Assembly: GCF_009796805.1 (NCBI RefSeq)
Contig: NZ_CP047029.1
Span: 1,105,501-1,169,500 of the forward strand
Direction: 5' to 3'
Length of the DNA stretch: 64,000 nt
DNA from: Algibacter sp. L1A34
GTDB taxonomy: Bacteria > Bacteroidota > Bacteroidia > Flavobacteriales > Flavobacteriaceae
Numbering within the stretch: the stretch's first letter is position 1; every line of letters begins with the position of its first letter. The notes below the pieces were generated by a model. It worked only from the letters and a program-made list of their open reading frames with translations. It did not search any database and was not told the DNA's origin. The position numbers were made by a program, and so were the translations under genes. This document shows, one piece after another, positions 16,647 to 24,592 of the stretch.

Positions 16647-17048
16647 ATGAAAATATTTAGTATTCTTTTAGTCGTTATACTTTCTGTTAAGTCTTGTGGA
16701 GATTCATCAAATTCAAACAATTCTGAAAAACTTTCGGGCGAATTTCATATCGTATCTTTAGAGAAAAATTCGAGTTTACCAGACAATTTAACCATCTATT
16801 TTCATTCAGAAACTAAAAAAATTTCAGGATTTTCTGGATGTAATAATTACTTTGGAAATTTCATTTTAGAGGAGGACGTTTTAAGCTTTGGGGCTATGGG
16901 ATCAACTCGAAAAATGTGCTTTAGCGATGCGAATAACATTGAAACCGAAATACTCCAATTTCTTTCAAAGATTAATGGGTTCTCATTTAAAAACAATACT
17001 TTACAGTTAAAATCAAACGACAACATTCTTATAACCGCAAAAAAATAG
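16647..17048 (+). CDS. META-domain (HslJ-like) lipoprotein
   Basis: A 133-residue protein with a lipoprotein signal ending V-K-S-C-G (Cys at residue 17). The mature part follows the META/HslJ pattern: F-S-G-C-N-N-Y-F-G in the middle, then S-F-G-A-M-G-S-T-R-K-M-C and a C-terminal L-Q-L-K strand. Proteins of this fold are envelope-associated and often linked to stress or heat-shock responses. It lies 46 bp after sufS and upstream of sufE, whose own promoter begins at 17129. A link to Fe-S assembly is positional only. Confidence 0.85.
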   Translation: MKIFSILLVVILSVKSCGDSSNSNNSEKLSGEFHIVSLEKNSSLPDNLTIYFHSETKKISGFSGCNNYFGNFILEEDVLSFGAMGSTRKMCFSDANNIETEILQFLSKINGFSFKNNTLQLKSNDNILITAKK

Positions 17049-17128
17049 TTTAACAGAAACAGTCTTTTCAGCTAAAAAAAGAGCTTCTTATCTTTTTATA
17101 AAACATTGAAAAGCATCATCTATTATTG

Positions 17129-17136
17129 TATTTTTG
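17129..17136 (+). promoter_or_regulatory. -7 element TATTTTTG for sufE
   Basis: An exact TAnnTTTG match, 17 nt before the GTG start of sufE at 17154. Confidence 0.6.
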
Positions 17137-17153
17137 TATAAAAATTTATTACT

Positions 17154-17579
17154 GTGACTATTGAAGACATTCAAAACGAAATAATTGACGAATTCTCCAT
17201 GTTTGAAGACTGGGAAGAACGTTACCAATATATGATTGATTTAGGGAAAGATTTACCCCTAATTAACGACCAATACAAAACCGACAGCAACATCATAAAA
17301 GGTTGCCAAAGTAAAGTTTGGGTACATGCCGAATTAAACGACGATAAAATAGAGTTTACCGCAGATAGTGATGCTATAATCACTAAAGGTATTATTGCTA
17401 TTTTAATTCGTGTGTTTAACGATCAGCATCCAAAAGATATTATTAATGCCAACACCGATTTTATTGATAAAATTGGTTTAAAAGAACATTTGTCTCCCAC
17501 ACGAGCAAATGGTTTAGTAAGCATGATAAAGCAATTAAAATTGTATGCTATTGCTTACCAAACACAAATAAAACAATAA
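17154..17579 (+). CDS. sufE: Sulfur acceptor protein SufE
   Basis: A 141-residue protein that takes the persulfide sulfur from SufS and passes it to the scaffold. The acceptor cysteine is C51 in K-G-C-Q-S-K-V-W, the SufE signature, and the N-terminal F-E-D-W-E-E-R-Y-x-Y-M-I-D-L-G segment is also typical. It starts with GTG; no upstream ATG fits and the promoter box at 17129 leaves no room for a longer start. A small hairpin (17581-17600) lies immediately after its stop, before the sufT-like gene. Confidence 0.95.
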   Translation: MTIEDIQNEIIDEFSMFEDWEERYQYMIDLGKDLPLINDQYKTDSNIIKGCQSKVWVHAELNDDKIEFTADSDAIITKGIIAILIRVFNDQHPKDIINANTDFIDKIGLKEHLSPTRANGLVSMIKQLKLYAIAYQTQIKQ

Positions 17580-17580
17580 G

Positions 17581-17600
17581 ATTTCCGCCTTCGCGGAAAT
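17581..17600 (+). other. Intercistronic hairpin between sufE and the sufT-like gene
   Basis: A perfect 8-bp stem (ATTTCCGC with GCGGAAAT) and a CTTC tetraloop lie directly after the sufE stop codon. It is followed by A-rich rather than T-rich sequence, so on the plus strand it is more likely an RNA-processing or stability element than a terminator. Confidence 0.6.
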
Positions 17601-17616
17601 AAAAAAAATCTAAAAA

Positions 17617-17943
17617 ATGAGCGAAACACCTATAGATACTGCCGAATTAGGCGAAAAAATAGTTAATGTATTAAAAACTATTTACGATCCAGAAATCCCT
17701 GTTGATATATACGAACTTGGTTTAATTTACGATGTATTTGTAAATGAAGATTACGACGTAAAAATATTAATGACCTTAACAACGCCAAACTGCCCAGTAG
17801 CAGAAACATTGCCATTAGAGGTTGAAGAAAAAGTAAAATCTCTAAACGAAGTAAAAGGTGCCGAAGTTGAAATTACTTTCGATCCACCATGGACGCAAGA
17901 TTTAATGAGCGAAGAAGCAAAATTAGAACTTGGAATGCTTTAA
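17617..17943 (+). CDS. SufT-like MIP18/DUF59 family Fe-S assembly protein
   Basis: A 108-residue protein of the MIP18 (DUF59) family, with D-P-E-I-P-V-D-I-Y-E-L-G-L-I-Y near the N-terminus and the single conserved cysteine in T-T-P-N-C-P-V-A. Family members (SufT, PaaD-like) help in maturation of Fe-S proteins. Its place 37 bp after sufE supports this. It is followed 39 bp later by a DUF2480 gene in the same direction, which I take as the last member of the unit. Confidence 0.92.
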   Translation: MSETPIDTAELGEKIVNVLKTIYDPEIPVDIYELGLIYDVFVNEDYDVKILMTLTTPNCPVAETLPLEVEEKVKSLNEVKGAEVEITFDPPWTQDLMSEEAKLELGML

Positions 17944-17982
17944 AAATAGTATTAAGTTTTTATTACATTTTCTAAAATAATT

Positions 17983-18489
17983 ATGCCAGACGAAATAATA
18001 AATCGCGTTGCGAATAGTAAATTAATCACGGTTAATCTTGAAGATTATTATCCTCAAGGCAACCGTGTGCTTTTTGATATAAAAGATTGGCTTTTTGAAG
18101 GCTTTGTTTTGCGTGAAAAAGATTTTAGAACCCATGCATCAGAATTTAATTGGGAGCAATATCAAGGCGCATATATAGCCTTAACTTGCAGTACAGATGC
18201 CATAGTACCCGGTTGGGCTTACATGCTTTTAAGTATTCACTTAGAACCTTTTGCTAAAAAAACTATCATTGGCAACCTCGATAATCTAGAAACATCTATC
18301 TATCAAGATGTTATTAACACTCTAGATGTCAGCGAGTTTAAAGACAAACCCATCATTATAAAAGGTTGTTCTAAAAAACCCGTACCACAAAACGCCTACA
18401 TTATGTTGGCTAATAAATTGCAACCTTTTGCAAAATCTATTATGTACGGAGAAGCTTGTTCTTCAGTGCCACTTTATAAAAAGAAATAA
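17983..18489 (+). CDS. DUF2480 family protein
   Basis: A 168-residue cytoplasmic protein recognised as DUF2480, a Bacteroidota-specific family. Features include I-N-R-V-A-N-S at the N-terminus, D-I-K-D-W-L-F-E-G-F-V-L-R-E-K-D-F-R and two cysteine-containing segments (T-C-S-T, K-G-C-S-K). It is characteristically found at the end of SUF clusters, as here. Function is unknown; cotranscription with Fe-S genes suggests an accessory role. No signal peptide. Confidence 0.85.
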   Translation: MPDEIINRVANSKLITVNLEDYYPQGNRVLFDIKDWLFEGFVLREKDFRTHASEFNWEQYQGAYIALTCSTDAIVPGWAYMLLSIHLEPFAKKTIIGNLDNLETSIYQDVINTLDVSEFKDKPIIIKGCSKKPVPQNAYIMLANKLQPFAKSIMYGEACSSVPLYKKK

Positions 18490-18510
18490 TTTTCAAATTT
18501 ATTGTGACGT

Positions 18511-18537
18511 CCATACAAATATGGCGTCTAATGTATG
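18511..18537. other. Stem-loop after the DUF2480 gene
   Basis: TCCATAC (from about 18511) can pair with GTATGGA (ending about 18537) around a loop of about 16 nt. There is no T run, so it is at best a weak structure in the 156-bp gap before the DUF3078 gene. Confidence 0.3.
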
Positions 18538-18613
18538 GATACATTTATAAAAGCCTCATATTTTATTTTGAGTATTTTGTAACGTGTCCTTTTAAAAAAT
18601 TTGTGAAATAACT

Positions 18614-18621
18614 TATATTTG
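18614..18621 (+). promoter_or_regulatory. -7 element TATATTTG for the DUF3078 gene
   Basis: An exact TAnnTTTG match, 24 nt before the ATG at 18646. Confidence 0.65.
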
Positions 18622-18645
18622 CACGCAATTTAAAACAAACTAAAA

Positions 18646-19572
18646 ATGAAAAAAACGTTATTATTACTTGCATTATGTATCGGAATGTTTTCGGTAAATG
18701 CACAGACTAAAGAAGAATTACACACTCAAAAAGCAGAAAAACAAGCTATTGCAGACGCTGCTCAAGGTGAAGCAAATGCTTTACAAGCTAAAATTGATGC
18801 GCTTCCAGGATGGAGAAAAGGTGCTTTTGGTACTATTGGTGGTAGTTTATCTAACTTTAACAACTGGTATTCTCAAGGAACACCAAACAATGCATCTGGT
18901 AACATTGGTTTTACTGTAAATGCTTTTGCTAATTTAATTGAAGATAAATTCTTTTGGAGAAACTCTTTAAACACAAATTTAAACTGGGTAAAATTAGATA
19001 ATAAAGATGATGCTACTGATGATGATAGCTTTAGCCCAACAACTGATGTTTTTAGTATTTCATCTTTATACGGTAGAAATATAACTAAAACATTAGCTGC
19101 TTCTGGTTTAGCTGAATACAGAACTACTTTACTTGATAATTTTAACGACCCTGGATATTTAGATTTAGGTATTGGTGCGACATGGACACCTATTGAAAAC
19201 TTAATCGTGGTTATCCACCCTTTAAACTACAACTTTGTATTTGCTGATGGTGATTCAGTTTTCGATTCATCTTTAGGCGCTAAAATAGTTGCAGATTACA
19301 CAAGACAAATTGGAGCTATTAACTTCAAAACAAACTTTTCTACATTCCAAAGCTACAAATCTGGAGATTTATCGAACTTTACATGGTCGAACTCTTTTAG
19401 CTATACATTATGGAAAATGATTGGTGTTGGTTTCGATTTTGGTTTAAGAAGCAACAAACAAGAAGCGCTTAACTACTCTATTGCAACGTTAGGTAATACT
19501 ACTGAAACTTTTGATTCTGTAGATAATAAATTACAATCTTACTACACTGTTGGTTTAAGTTATAAATTCTAA
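18646..19572 (+). CDS. DUF3078 outer-membrane beta-barrel protein
   Basis: A 308-residue protein with a signal peptide ending V-N-A-Q (about residue 20), a short helical charged segment (residues 21-53), then a beta-strand-rich domain with alternating aromatic residues and a terminal Y-K-F, as expected for an outer-membrane barrel. It contains W-R-K-G-A-F-G-T-I-G-G-S-L-S-N-F-N-N-W and matches DUF3078. The role is not known. It has its own promoter and a strong bidirectional terminator shared with the convergent PBP1A gene. Confidence 0.85.
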   Translation: MKKTLLLLALCIGMFSVNAQTKEELHTQKAEKQAIADAAQGEANALQAKIDALPGWRKGAFGTIGGSLSNFNNWYSQGTPNNASGNIGFTVNAFANLIEDKFFWRNSLNTNLNWVKLDNKDDATDDDSFSPTTDVFSISSLYGRNITKTLAASGLAEYRTTLLDNFNDPGYLDLGIGATWTPIENLIVVIHPLNYNFVFADGDSVFDSSLGAKIVADYTRQIGAINFKTNFSTFQSYKSGDLSNFTWSNSFSYTLWKMIGVGFDFGLRSNKQEALNYSIATLGNTTETFDSVDNKLQSYYTVGLSYKF

Positions 19573-19599
19573 TAACTTTTTCCTTAACGGAAGAAACAA

Positions 19600-19627
19600 A
19601 AAACGCACATCGATTGATGTGCGTTTT
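19600..19627. terminator. Bidirectional terminator between DUF3078 and PBP1A genes
   Basis: An 11-bp perfect stem (19601-19611 with 19616-19626), GATT loop, T run on the plus side and A run before it, so it can serve both convergent genes. Confidence 0.9.
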
Positions 19628-19638
19628 TTTTGTTTCAA

Positions 19639-21894
19639 CTATTCTTTATTGCCTTTAAATTTTCGTTGTTTCTTTTTACTACTGAATATTCTTTTTAGTA
19701 ACCCATCTCGTTTTTCTTCATTACAATCGAGATCGGAAACCACTTGATCGGTAGGTGTTTCAAAATGACTTTTTGTTATGCCATTGTACTTAGAATCCTT
19801 ATTCAATTTAGAATAAAACTTCGCGAATATAGGAAGAGCAGAATTTGCACCTTGCCCTAATCCTGTTGTTTTAAAGCCAATAGCTTGGTTATCGTTTCCA
19901 ACCCAAGTTATGGTTACTAATTTTGGAGTAATTCCAACAAACCAACCATCTTTATTATCTTGTGTTGTTCCGGTTTTTCCAGCAATATCATTATTTAAAC
20001 CATACACTGATCTTAATCTAGACGCTGTACCTTTATTAACTGTAGATTGCATTATTTCTAACATAACCTGCCGTGTATAGTCCTTAAAAGCAGGCTCCGC
20101 TTCTTCTGGCTTAAACTCCGCTAGAACTCTACCATTTCTATCTGTAACTTTAGTAATAGCATAAGGCGTTACCGGTTTGCTATCGTTTACATAACTAGCA
20201 TAAGCTCCCGTAAGTTCCTTTAAGTTAATTTCCGCAACACCAAGCGCTATAGAAGGTAAATTTGGTAACTCTTTTTTAATACCTATTCGTTTTGCTTGCT
20301 CTAATACCTTCGGAATTCCAACTTCATTTAAAACCTTTACAGCAATGGTATTAACAGAATTACTCAATGCCATTTCAAGATTATAGTTAATGTAGGGATC
20401 TTCATTTTCACCTCCAGAATTTGAAGGCGTCCAATTATTAAAATTGCTATAAGTAACCTCAGCTAAAGAAAAATAAGTACAAGGTTTCATACCATTCTCA
20501 ATAGCGGCTGTGTAAACAAAAGGCTTAAAAGTAGAACCTACTTGACGTTCACTTTGCGATACATGATCGTATTTAAAATAACGATAATCAATACCTCCAA
20601 TATAGCTCCTTATCGCACCTGTTTGAGGTTCGATACTTAACATACCTGTATTTAAAAACTTTAAATAATGCTGTAAACTATCAATCACGCTCGCTTTCAT
20701 GATACTATCACCTTTCCATTGAAACAATTCTGTATCTTGCTTTATAGAGAGCGAATCTCTAATTTGAGCTTCGGTTAAACCTGCTTCTTTATATAATTTA
20801 TACTGTGGTAGTTTTTTTAAAGCAGCATCTATTAATTTTTTGTTTTTTTGCCATGGCGCAGCATTTCCGTAAGAACGCTCAAAACTATTCTGCAACGCTG
20901 TAAGGTGCTCTTTCATGGCTTCTTCTGCCATTTTTTGCATACCCATATCCAAAGTGGTGTGTACTATAAGTCCGTCGCGATATAAATCGTAAGCCTCTCC
21001 ATTTGGCTTTTTAATACTATCTAAAATAATCGCCAATTCCTTTTTAACCTGCGCTCTAAAATAAGGTGCAATACCCACATCGTGATTAAAAGATTTATAA
21101 TCTAGACCTAATGCTTTTTCTGCATAAAAATTAGCGGAATCTTGAGGCATATTCCCGTATTTAACCATTTGATTAAGTACAACATTACGCCTATCTACAC
21201 TTCGTTCTGGGTGCAATCTCGGGTTGTAATAATTATTTGCTTTTAAGGAGCCAACCAAAGTAGCCGCTTCATCTACAGAAAGTTCAAACGCTGGTTTATT
21301 AAAAAATTTACGTGCGGCACTTTCAATTCCATAAGTATTATCAGAGAAAGGCACCGTATTGAAATACATGGTAAGAATCTCATGTTTTGAATATATGGTT
21401 TCAATACGTTTCGCTATAATAGATTCGCGAAACTTATTAATCACCATACTAAAAAATCGATAATTATTTCTACCGTATAGATTTTTTGCTAACTGTAAAG
21501 TAATAGTACTTCCACCTCCTGCAGATTTATCTTGAAGTAAAATGCTTTTTACAAAAACCCGTATTAAACTCACGTTATCGATACCGTCATGTTCAAAAAA
21601 GCGAACATCTTCGGTATTAACTAAAGCTTCAATAAGATGTTTTGGTAAATCTTCAAAATGCAGCGGTTGCCTATCATAAACATAATATTTACCGATAAGT
21701 TTTCCTTCTTGATCTAAAACCTGAGTAGCTTCTTCCTGCTTAATAAAACTTAATTCTACAGATGTTGGCATTTTACCAAAAGCCCCTAAATAAATACTGA
21801 TGTAAAGCCCTATAAAAAATATTAAAACGGAAATGAAACCAATAAGCGCTAGTTTCACCCATTTATTTCTAAATAAACTTTTTAGTAATGCCAT
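19639..21894 (-). CDS. Penicillin-binding protein 1A (bifunctional transglycosylase/transpeptidase)
   Basis: A 751-residue class A PBP that polymerises and crosslinks peptidoglycan. One N-terminal membrane helix (about residues 13-35) anchors it. The GT51 domain shows E-D-V-R-F-F-E-H-D-G-I and G-G-G-S-T-I-T-L-Q-L-A-K-N-L. The transpeptidase domain carries the S-x-x-K nucleophile in V-G-S-T-F-K-P-F, the S-x-N in L-S-N-S-V-N-T and K-T-G-T-T-Q-D. The C-terminus is basic. It lies 12 bp downstream of hflX and is probably cotranscribed with it. Confidence 0.95.
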   Translation of the reverse strand: MALLKSLFRNKWVKLALIGFISVLIFFIGLYISIYLGAFGKMPTSVELSFIKQEEATQVLDQEGKLIGKYYVYDRQPLHFEDLPKHLIEALVNTEDVRFFEHDGIDNVSLIRVFVKSILLQDKSAGGGSTITLQLAKNLYGRNNYRFFSMVINKFRESIIAKRIETIYSKHEILTMYFNTVPFSDNTYGIESAARKFFNKPAFELSVDEAATLVGSLKANNYYNPRLHPERSVDRRNVVLNQMVKYGNMPQDSANFYAEKALGLDYKSFNHDVGIAPYFRAQVKKELAIILDSIKKPNGEAYDLYRDGLIVHTTLDMGMQKMAEEAMKEHLTALQNSFERSYGNAAPWQKNKKLIDAALKKLPQYKLYKEAGLTEAQIRDSLSIKQDTELFQWKGDSIMKASVIDSLQHYLKFLNTGMLSIEPQTGAIRSYIGGIDYRYFKYDHVSQSERQVGSTFKPFVYTAAIENGMKPCTYFSLAEVTYSNFNNWTPSNSGGENEDPYINYNLEMALSNSVNTIAVKVLNEVGIPKVLEQAKRIGIKKELPNLPSIALGVAEINLKELTGAYASYVNDSKPVTPYAITKVTDRNGRVLAEFKPEEAEPAFKDYTRQVMLEIMQSTVNKGTASRLRSVYGLNNDIAGKTGTTQDNKDGWFVGITPKLVTITWVGNDNQAIGFKTTGLGQGANSALPIFAKFYSKLNKDSKYNGITKSHFETPTDQVVSDLDCNEEKRDGLLKRIFSSKKKQRKFKGNKE

Positions 21895-21906
21895 ATGTGG
21901 TTTTAT

Positions 21907-23124
21907 CTATTCCATATCTTCATAATTGTAATCCGGATATAAAAATTGATTGTAAGGAAAACGAGTTACATGGATTTCACGAACCTCATCGTAAACACGC
22001 TTTTTAAAATCTTCTAAGTTCTTTTTGTTCAGTGCAGAAATAAAGAGTGCATTGTTACCCACTTTACTCATCCAGGTACTCTTCCATTCATCTAAACTAT
22101 AATGTCTTGCACCACGTTCTGTTTCTAAATCATCATCATCTAAATGTTCGGCTGTATAGGCATCAATTTTATTGAACACCATAATAGTTGGTTTATCGCC
22201 ACTTTTAATTTCACCTAAAATTTTCTCTACAGAAGCAATGTGCTCTTCGAAATTTGGATGAGAAATATCTACAACATGCAACAGTAAATCGGCTTCACGA
22301 ACCTCATCTAGTGTACTTTTAAAACTATCTACAAGTTGTGTTGGTAATTTTCTAATAAACCCTACGGTATCAGATAAAAGAAATGGTAAATTTTGAATAA
22401 CCACTTTACGCACCGTAGTATCAAGAGTTGCAAAAAGTTTATTTTCAGCAAAAACATCACTTTTACTAATCACGTTCATTAAAGTAGATTTACCAACGTT
22501 GGTATACCCCACAAGTGCAACACGAACCATTTTACCACGGTTACCACGTTGCACGGCCATTTGCTTATCTATAATTTTAATACGATCTTTTAGCAATGCA
22601 ATTTTATCGCGTACAATACGTCTATCCGTTTCTATTTCTGTTTCACCAGGTCCACGCATACCAATACCCCCTTTTTGGCGTTCAAGGTGCGTCCACATAC
22701 CACGTAAACGCGGTAATAAATATTGACATTGCGCCAATTCTACTTGCGTACGAGCATAACTCGTTTGTGCACGTTGTGCAAAAATATCAAGTATTAAATT
22801 CGTTCTATCTAAAACTTTTACGTTTAAGATTTTACTAATATTTCGCTCTTGAGCTGACGATAATTCGTCATCAAAAATAGCGGTGGTTATATCGTTTGCT
22901 TCTATAAATACACGTACATCTTCTATTTTACCGGTACCAATAAAGGTTTTTGGGTTAGGCATATCCATTTTTTGCGTAAAACGCTTAATGGCATATCCGC
23001 CTGCGGTATAGGTTAAAAACTCCAACTCATCTAAATATTCTTTAGATTTTTCTTCGTTTTGGTCTTTAGTAATCACGCCTATTAATACTGCGCGCTCTAA
23101 AGAAATATCTTTCTCTTCTATCAT
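21907..23124 (-). CDS. hflX: GTPase HflX
   Basis: A 405-residue ribosome-associated GTPase involved in rescuing stalled or heat-damaged ribosomes. The N-terminal HflX domain includes G-x-G-K-I-E-D-V and the glycine-rich E-R-Q-K-G-G-I-G-M-R-G-P-G-E-T-E. The G domain contains G-Y-T-N-V-G-K-S-T-L (G1), D-T-V-G-F-I (G3) and N-K-I-D (G4). The minus-strand promoter TAACTTTG is only four nt upstream of the ATG, so the message is probably leaderless. It shares a 62-bp divergent promoter region with the gene at 23187. Confidence 0.95.
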   Translation of the reverse strand: MIEEKDISLERAVLIGVITKDQNEEKSKEYLDELEFLTYTAGGYAIKRFTQKMDMPNPKTFIGTGKIEDVRVFIEANDITTAIFDDELSSAQERNISKILNVKVLDRTNLILDIFAQRAQTSYARTQVELAQCQYLLPRLRGMWTHLERQKGGIGMRGPGETEIETDRRIVRDKIALLKDRIKIIDKQMAVQRGNRGKMVRVALVGYTNVGKSTLMNVISKSDVFAENKLFATLDTTVRKVVIQNLPFLLSDTVGFIRKLPTQLVDSFKSTLDEVREADLLLHVVDISHPNFEEHIASVEKILGEIKSGDKPTIMVFNKIDAYTAEHLDDDDLETERGARHYSLDEWKSTWMSKVGNNALFISALNKKNLEDFKKRVYDEVREIHVTRFPYNQFLYPDYNYEDME

Positions 23125-23128
23125 AATA

Positions 23129-23136
23129 CAAAGTTA
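23129..23136 (-). promoter_or_regulatory. -7 element TAACTTTG of hflX, four nt from the ATG
   Basis: The minus strand reads TAACTTTG-TATT-ATG. It has the same N4 spacing as thiL, plsC and the divergent 23187 gene. No TTG is seen at the normal -33 distance. Confidence 0.55.
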
Positions 23137-23174
23137 CACAATTGCGTTGATTTTATTTTTAATATTTTTAAGCC

Positions 23175-23182
23175 TATTTTTG
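23175..23182 (+). promoter_or_regulatory. -7 element TATTTTTG of the 23187 gene, four nt from the ATG
   Basis: The plus strand reads TATTTTTG-AGAT-ATG. A TTG at 23147-23149 lies 25 bp upstream, a little far for -33. It is divergent with the hflX promoter, whose box has the same four-nt spacing to its own ATG. Confidence 0.55.
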
Positions 23183-23186
23183 AGAT

Positions 23187-24155
23187 ATGATAGAACCTTT
23201 TGATGACATTCCCGTTCGTAACGATTTACAAACTATTGCCTTTTATAATACTGAAAACTTGTTTGATACTTTTAATGATAAACTAAAGTACGACAATGAT
23301 TTCACACCTAAATCCATTAAAAAATGGACACCAAAACGATACGATAATAAACTTAGAAAATTAGGTTATGTAATTTCTAACATAGGAAGACGAGAAACGG
23401 GTAGACAACCCGCTATTATAGGTCTTGCCGAGATTGAAAACGCAAAAGTGATCAAAGATTTAATTGCATCGAAACATTTAGAACCCTACAATTACGGTTA
23501 TGTTCATTATGATTCTCCGGATGAGCGCGGTATTGATGTCGCTTTAATTTATGATAAAGATGTTTTTGAGGTTTTACACTCAGAACCATTTCTAGTTGAA
23601 TTAAAAAACGATAAAGGTCTCCCAGATTATACGCGCGATGTGCTATTGGTTTCTGGTATTTTAGATGGTGAAAAAATTCATGTTATTGTAAACCATTGGT
23701 CTTCTAGACGCGAAGGTGAAAAAGAAACGGAACACAAACGCATTGCATCATCTGATAAAGTAGGCGAAATTATTTCTAACATCACCTTAGAAGATCCCGA
23801 AGCTAAAATTATTACAATCGGCGATTTTAATGACGATCCGCACAATAACAGTATTAAACGTTTGGTTGATAATTATAGTCTTTTCAACCCTATGGAAACG
23901 CTACGCTCTTTTAATCGTGGTACCACCAAACATAATAGGCAATGGAATTTATTCGATCAAATTTTGATTTCAACTAACTTTTTCAAAACTTCGGATAACT
24001 TATATGAATACAGCCTATCTAATATTTTTGATGAAGACTTTTTAAAAATATTTGAAGGCAGATACAAAGGCGCGCCGTACAGAACTTACGTTGGCAAACG
24101 CTACAAAGGTGGTTATAGCGACCATTTCCCGGTTTACGCTATTTTCAAGAAGTAA
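23187..24155 (+). CDS. Endonuclease/exonuclease/phosphatase (EEP) family protein, cytoplasmic form
   Basis: A 322-residue EEP-fold hydrolase with the expected order of motifs: F-Y-N-T-E-N-L-F-D near residue 20, G-L-A-E-I-E-N (metal-binding Glu), D-E-R-G-I-D-V-A-L-I-Y, V-N-H-W-S-S-R-R-E-G-E (catalytic His), G-D-F-N-D-D-P and Y-S-D-H-F-P-V. These enzymes cut phosphodiesters in nucleic acids or other phosphorylated compounds. Unlike the paralog at 29048 it has no signal peptide, and the start is fixed by a promoter box four nt upstream, so it should be cytoplasmic. Confidence 0.9.
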   Translation: MIEPFDDIPVRNDLQTIAFYNTENLFDTFNDKLKYDNDFTPKSIKKWTPKRYDNKLRKLGYVISNIGRRETGRQPAIIGLAEIENAKVIKDLIASKHLEPYNYGYVHYDSPDERGIDVALIYDKDVFEVLHSEPFLVELKNDKGLPDYTRDVLLVSGILDGEKIHVIVNHWSSRREGEKETEHKRIASSDKVGEIISNITLEDPEAKIITIGDFNDDPHNNSIKRLVDNYSLFNPMETLRSFNRGTTKHNRQWNLFDQILISTNFFKTSDNLYEYSLSNIFDEDFLKIFEGRYKGAPYRTYVGKRYKGGYSDHFPVYAIFKK

Positions 24156-24164
24156 TTACACTTT

Positions 24165-24542
24165 TTAAACCGCCTGCAACAGTACCATTGTTAATGCTAA
24201 AATAACAACAGGCAAAAACCAAAGCATATAAATATTATAATTAAGCTTTTTGTTTTTAATTATTTTAGCATTTAATACTTTACGTTTTCGACCACCGTAG
24301 TACATCCAGTTTCTAAAGTAAATAAATATAACAACAAGTACAAAAAGTGTCCATGCTTTGCCAGACGACATAGTATCCATGTGCATTTTTCTAAAAAACT
24401 TAGCAAAAAACACACCTAAAAGTAATAGTAAACTGCATTGTAAAAAAGAAACGTAAAAAGTAGCAATGCTATTGGCATTTTTGTTTTTCTTTAATTTGAA
24501 GTGATTAAAAAAATGATAGAATAGAATATCGAATGTAGTCAT
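24165..24542 (-). CDS. Small membrane protein, 125 residues
   Basis: A protein with three predicted membrane helices (about residues 27-48, 62-79 and 103-123) separated by basic segments. I do not recognise a family. It is convergent with the EEP gene (9 bp between stops). Upstream of its ATG the minus strand reads TAATTTCG-TCGC-ATG, a one-mismatch version of the -7 box at the same four-nt spacing found in other genes here, so it may be leaderless as well. Confidence 0.7.
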   Translation of the reverse strand: MTTFDILFYHFFNHFKLKKNKNANSIATFYVSFLQCSLLLLLGVFFAKFFRKMHMDTMSSGKAWTLFVLVVIFIYFRNWMYYGGRKRKVLNAKIIKNKKLNYNIYMLWFLPVVILALTMVLLQAV

Positions 24543-24592
24543 GCGACGAAATTAGACTTTTTATTTAAAACTTGTTAAGTCTAAATAACAAA

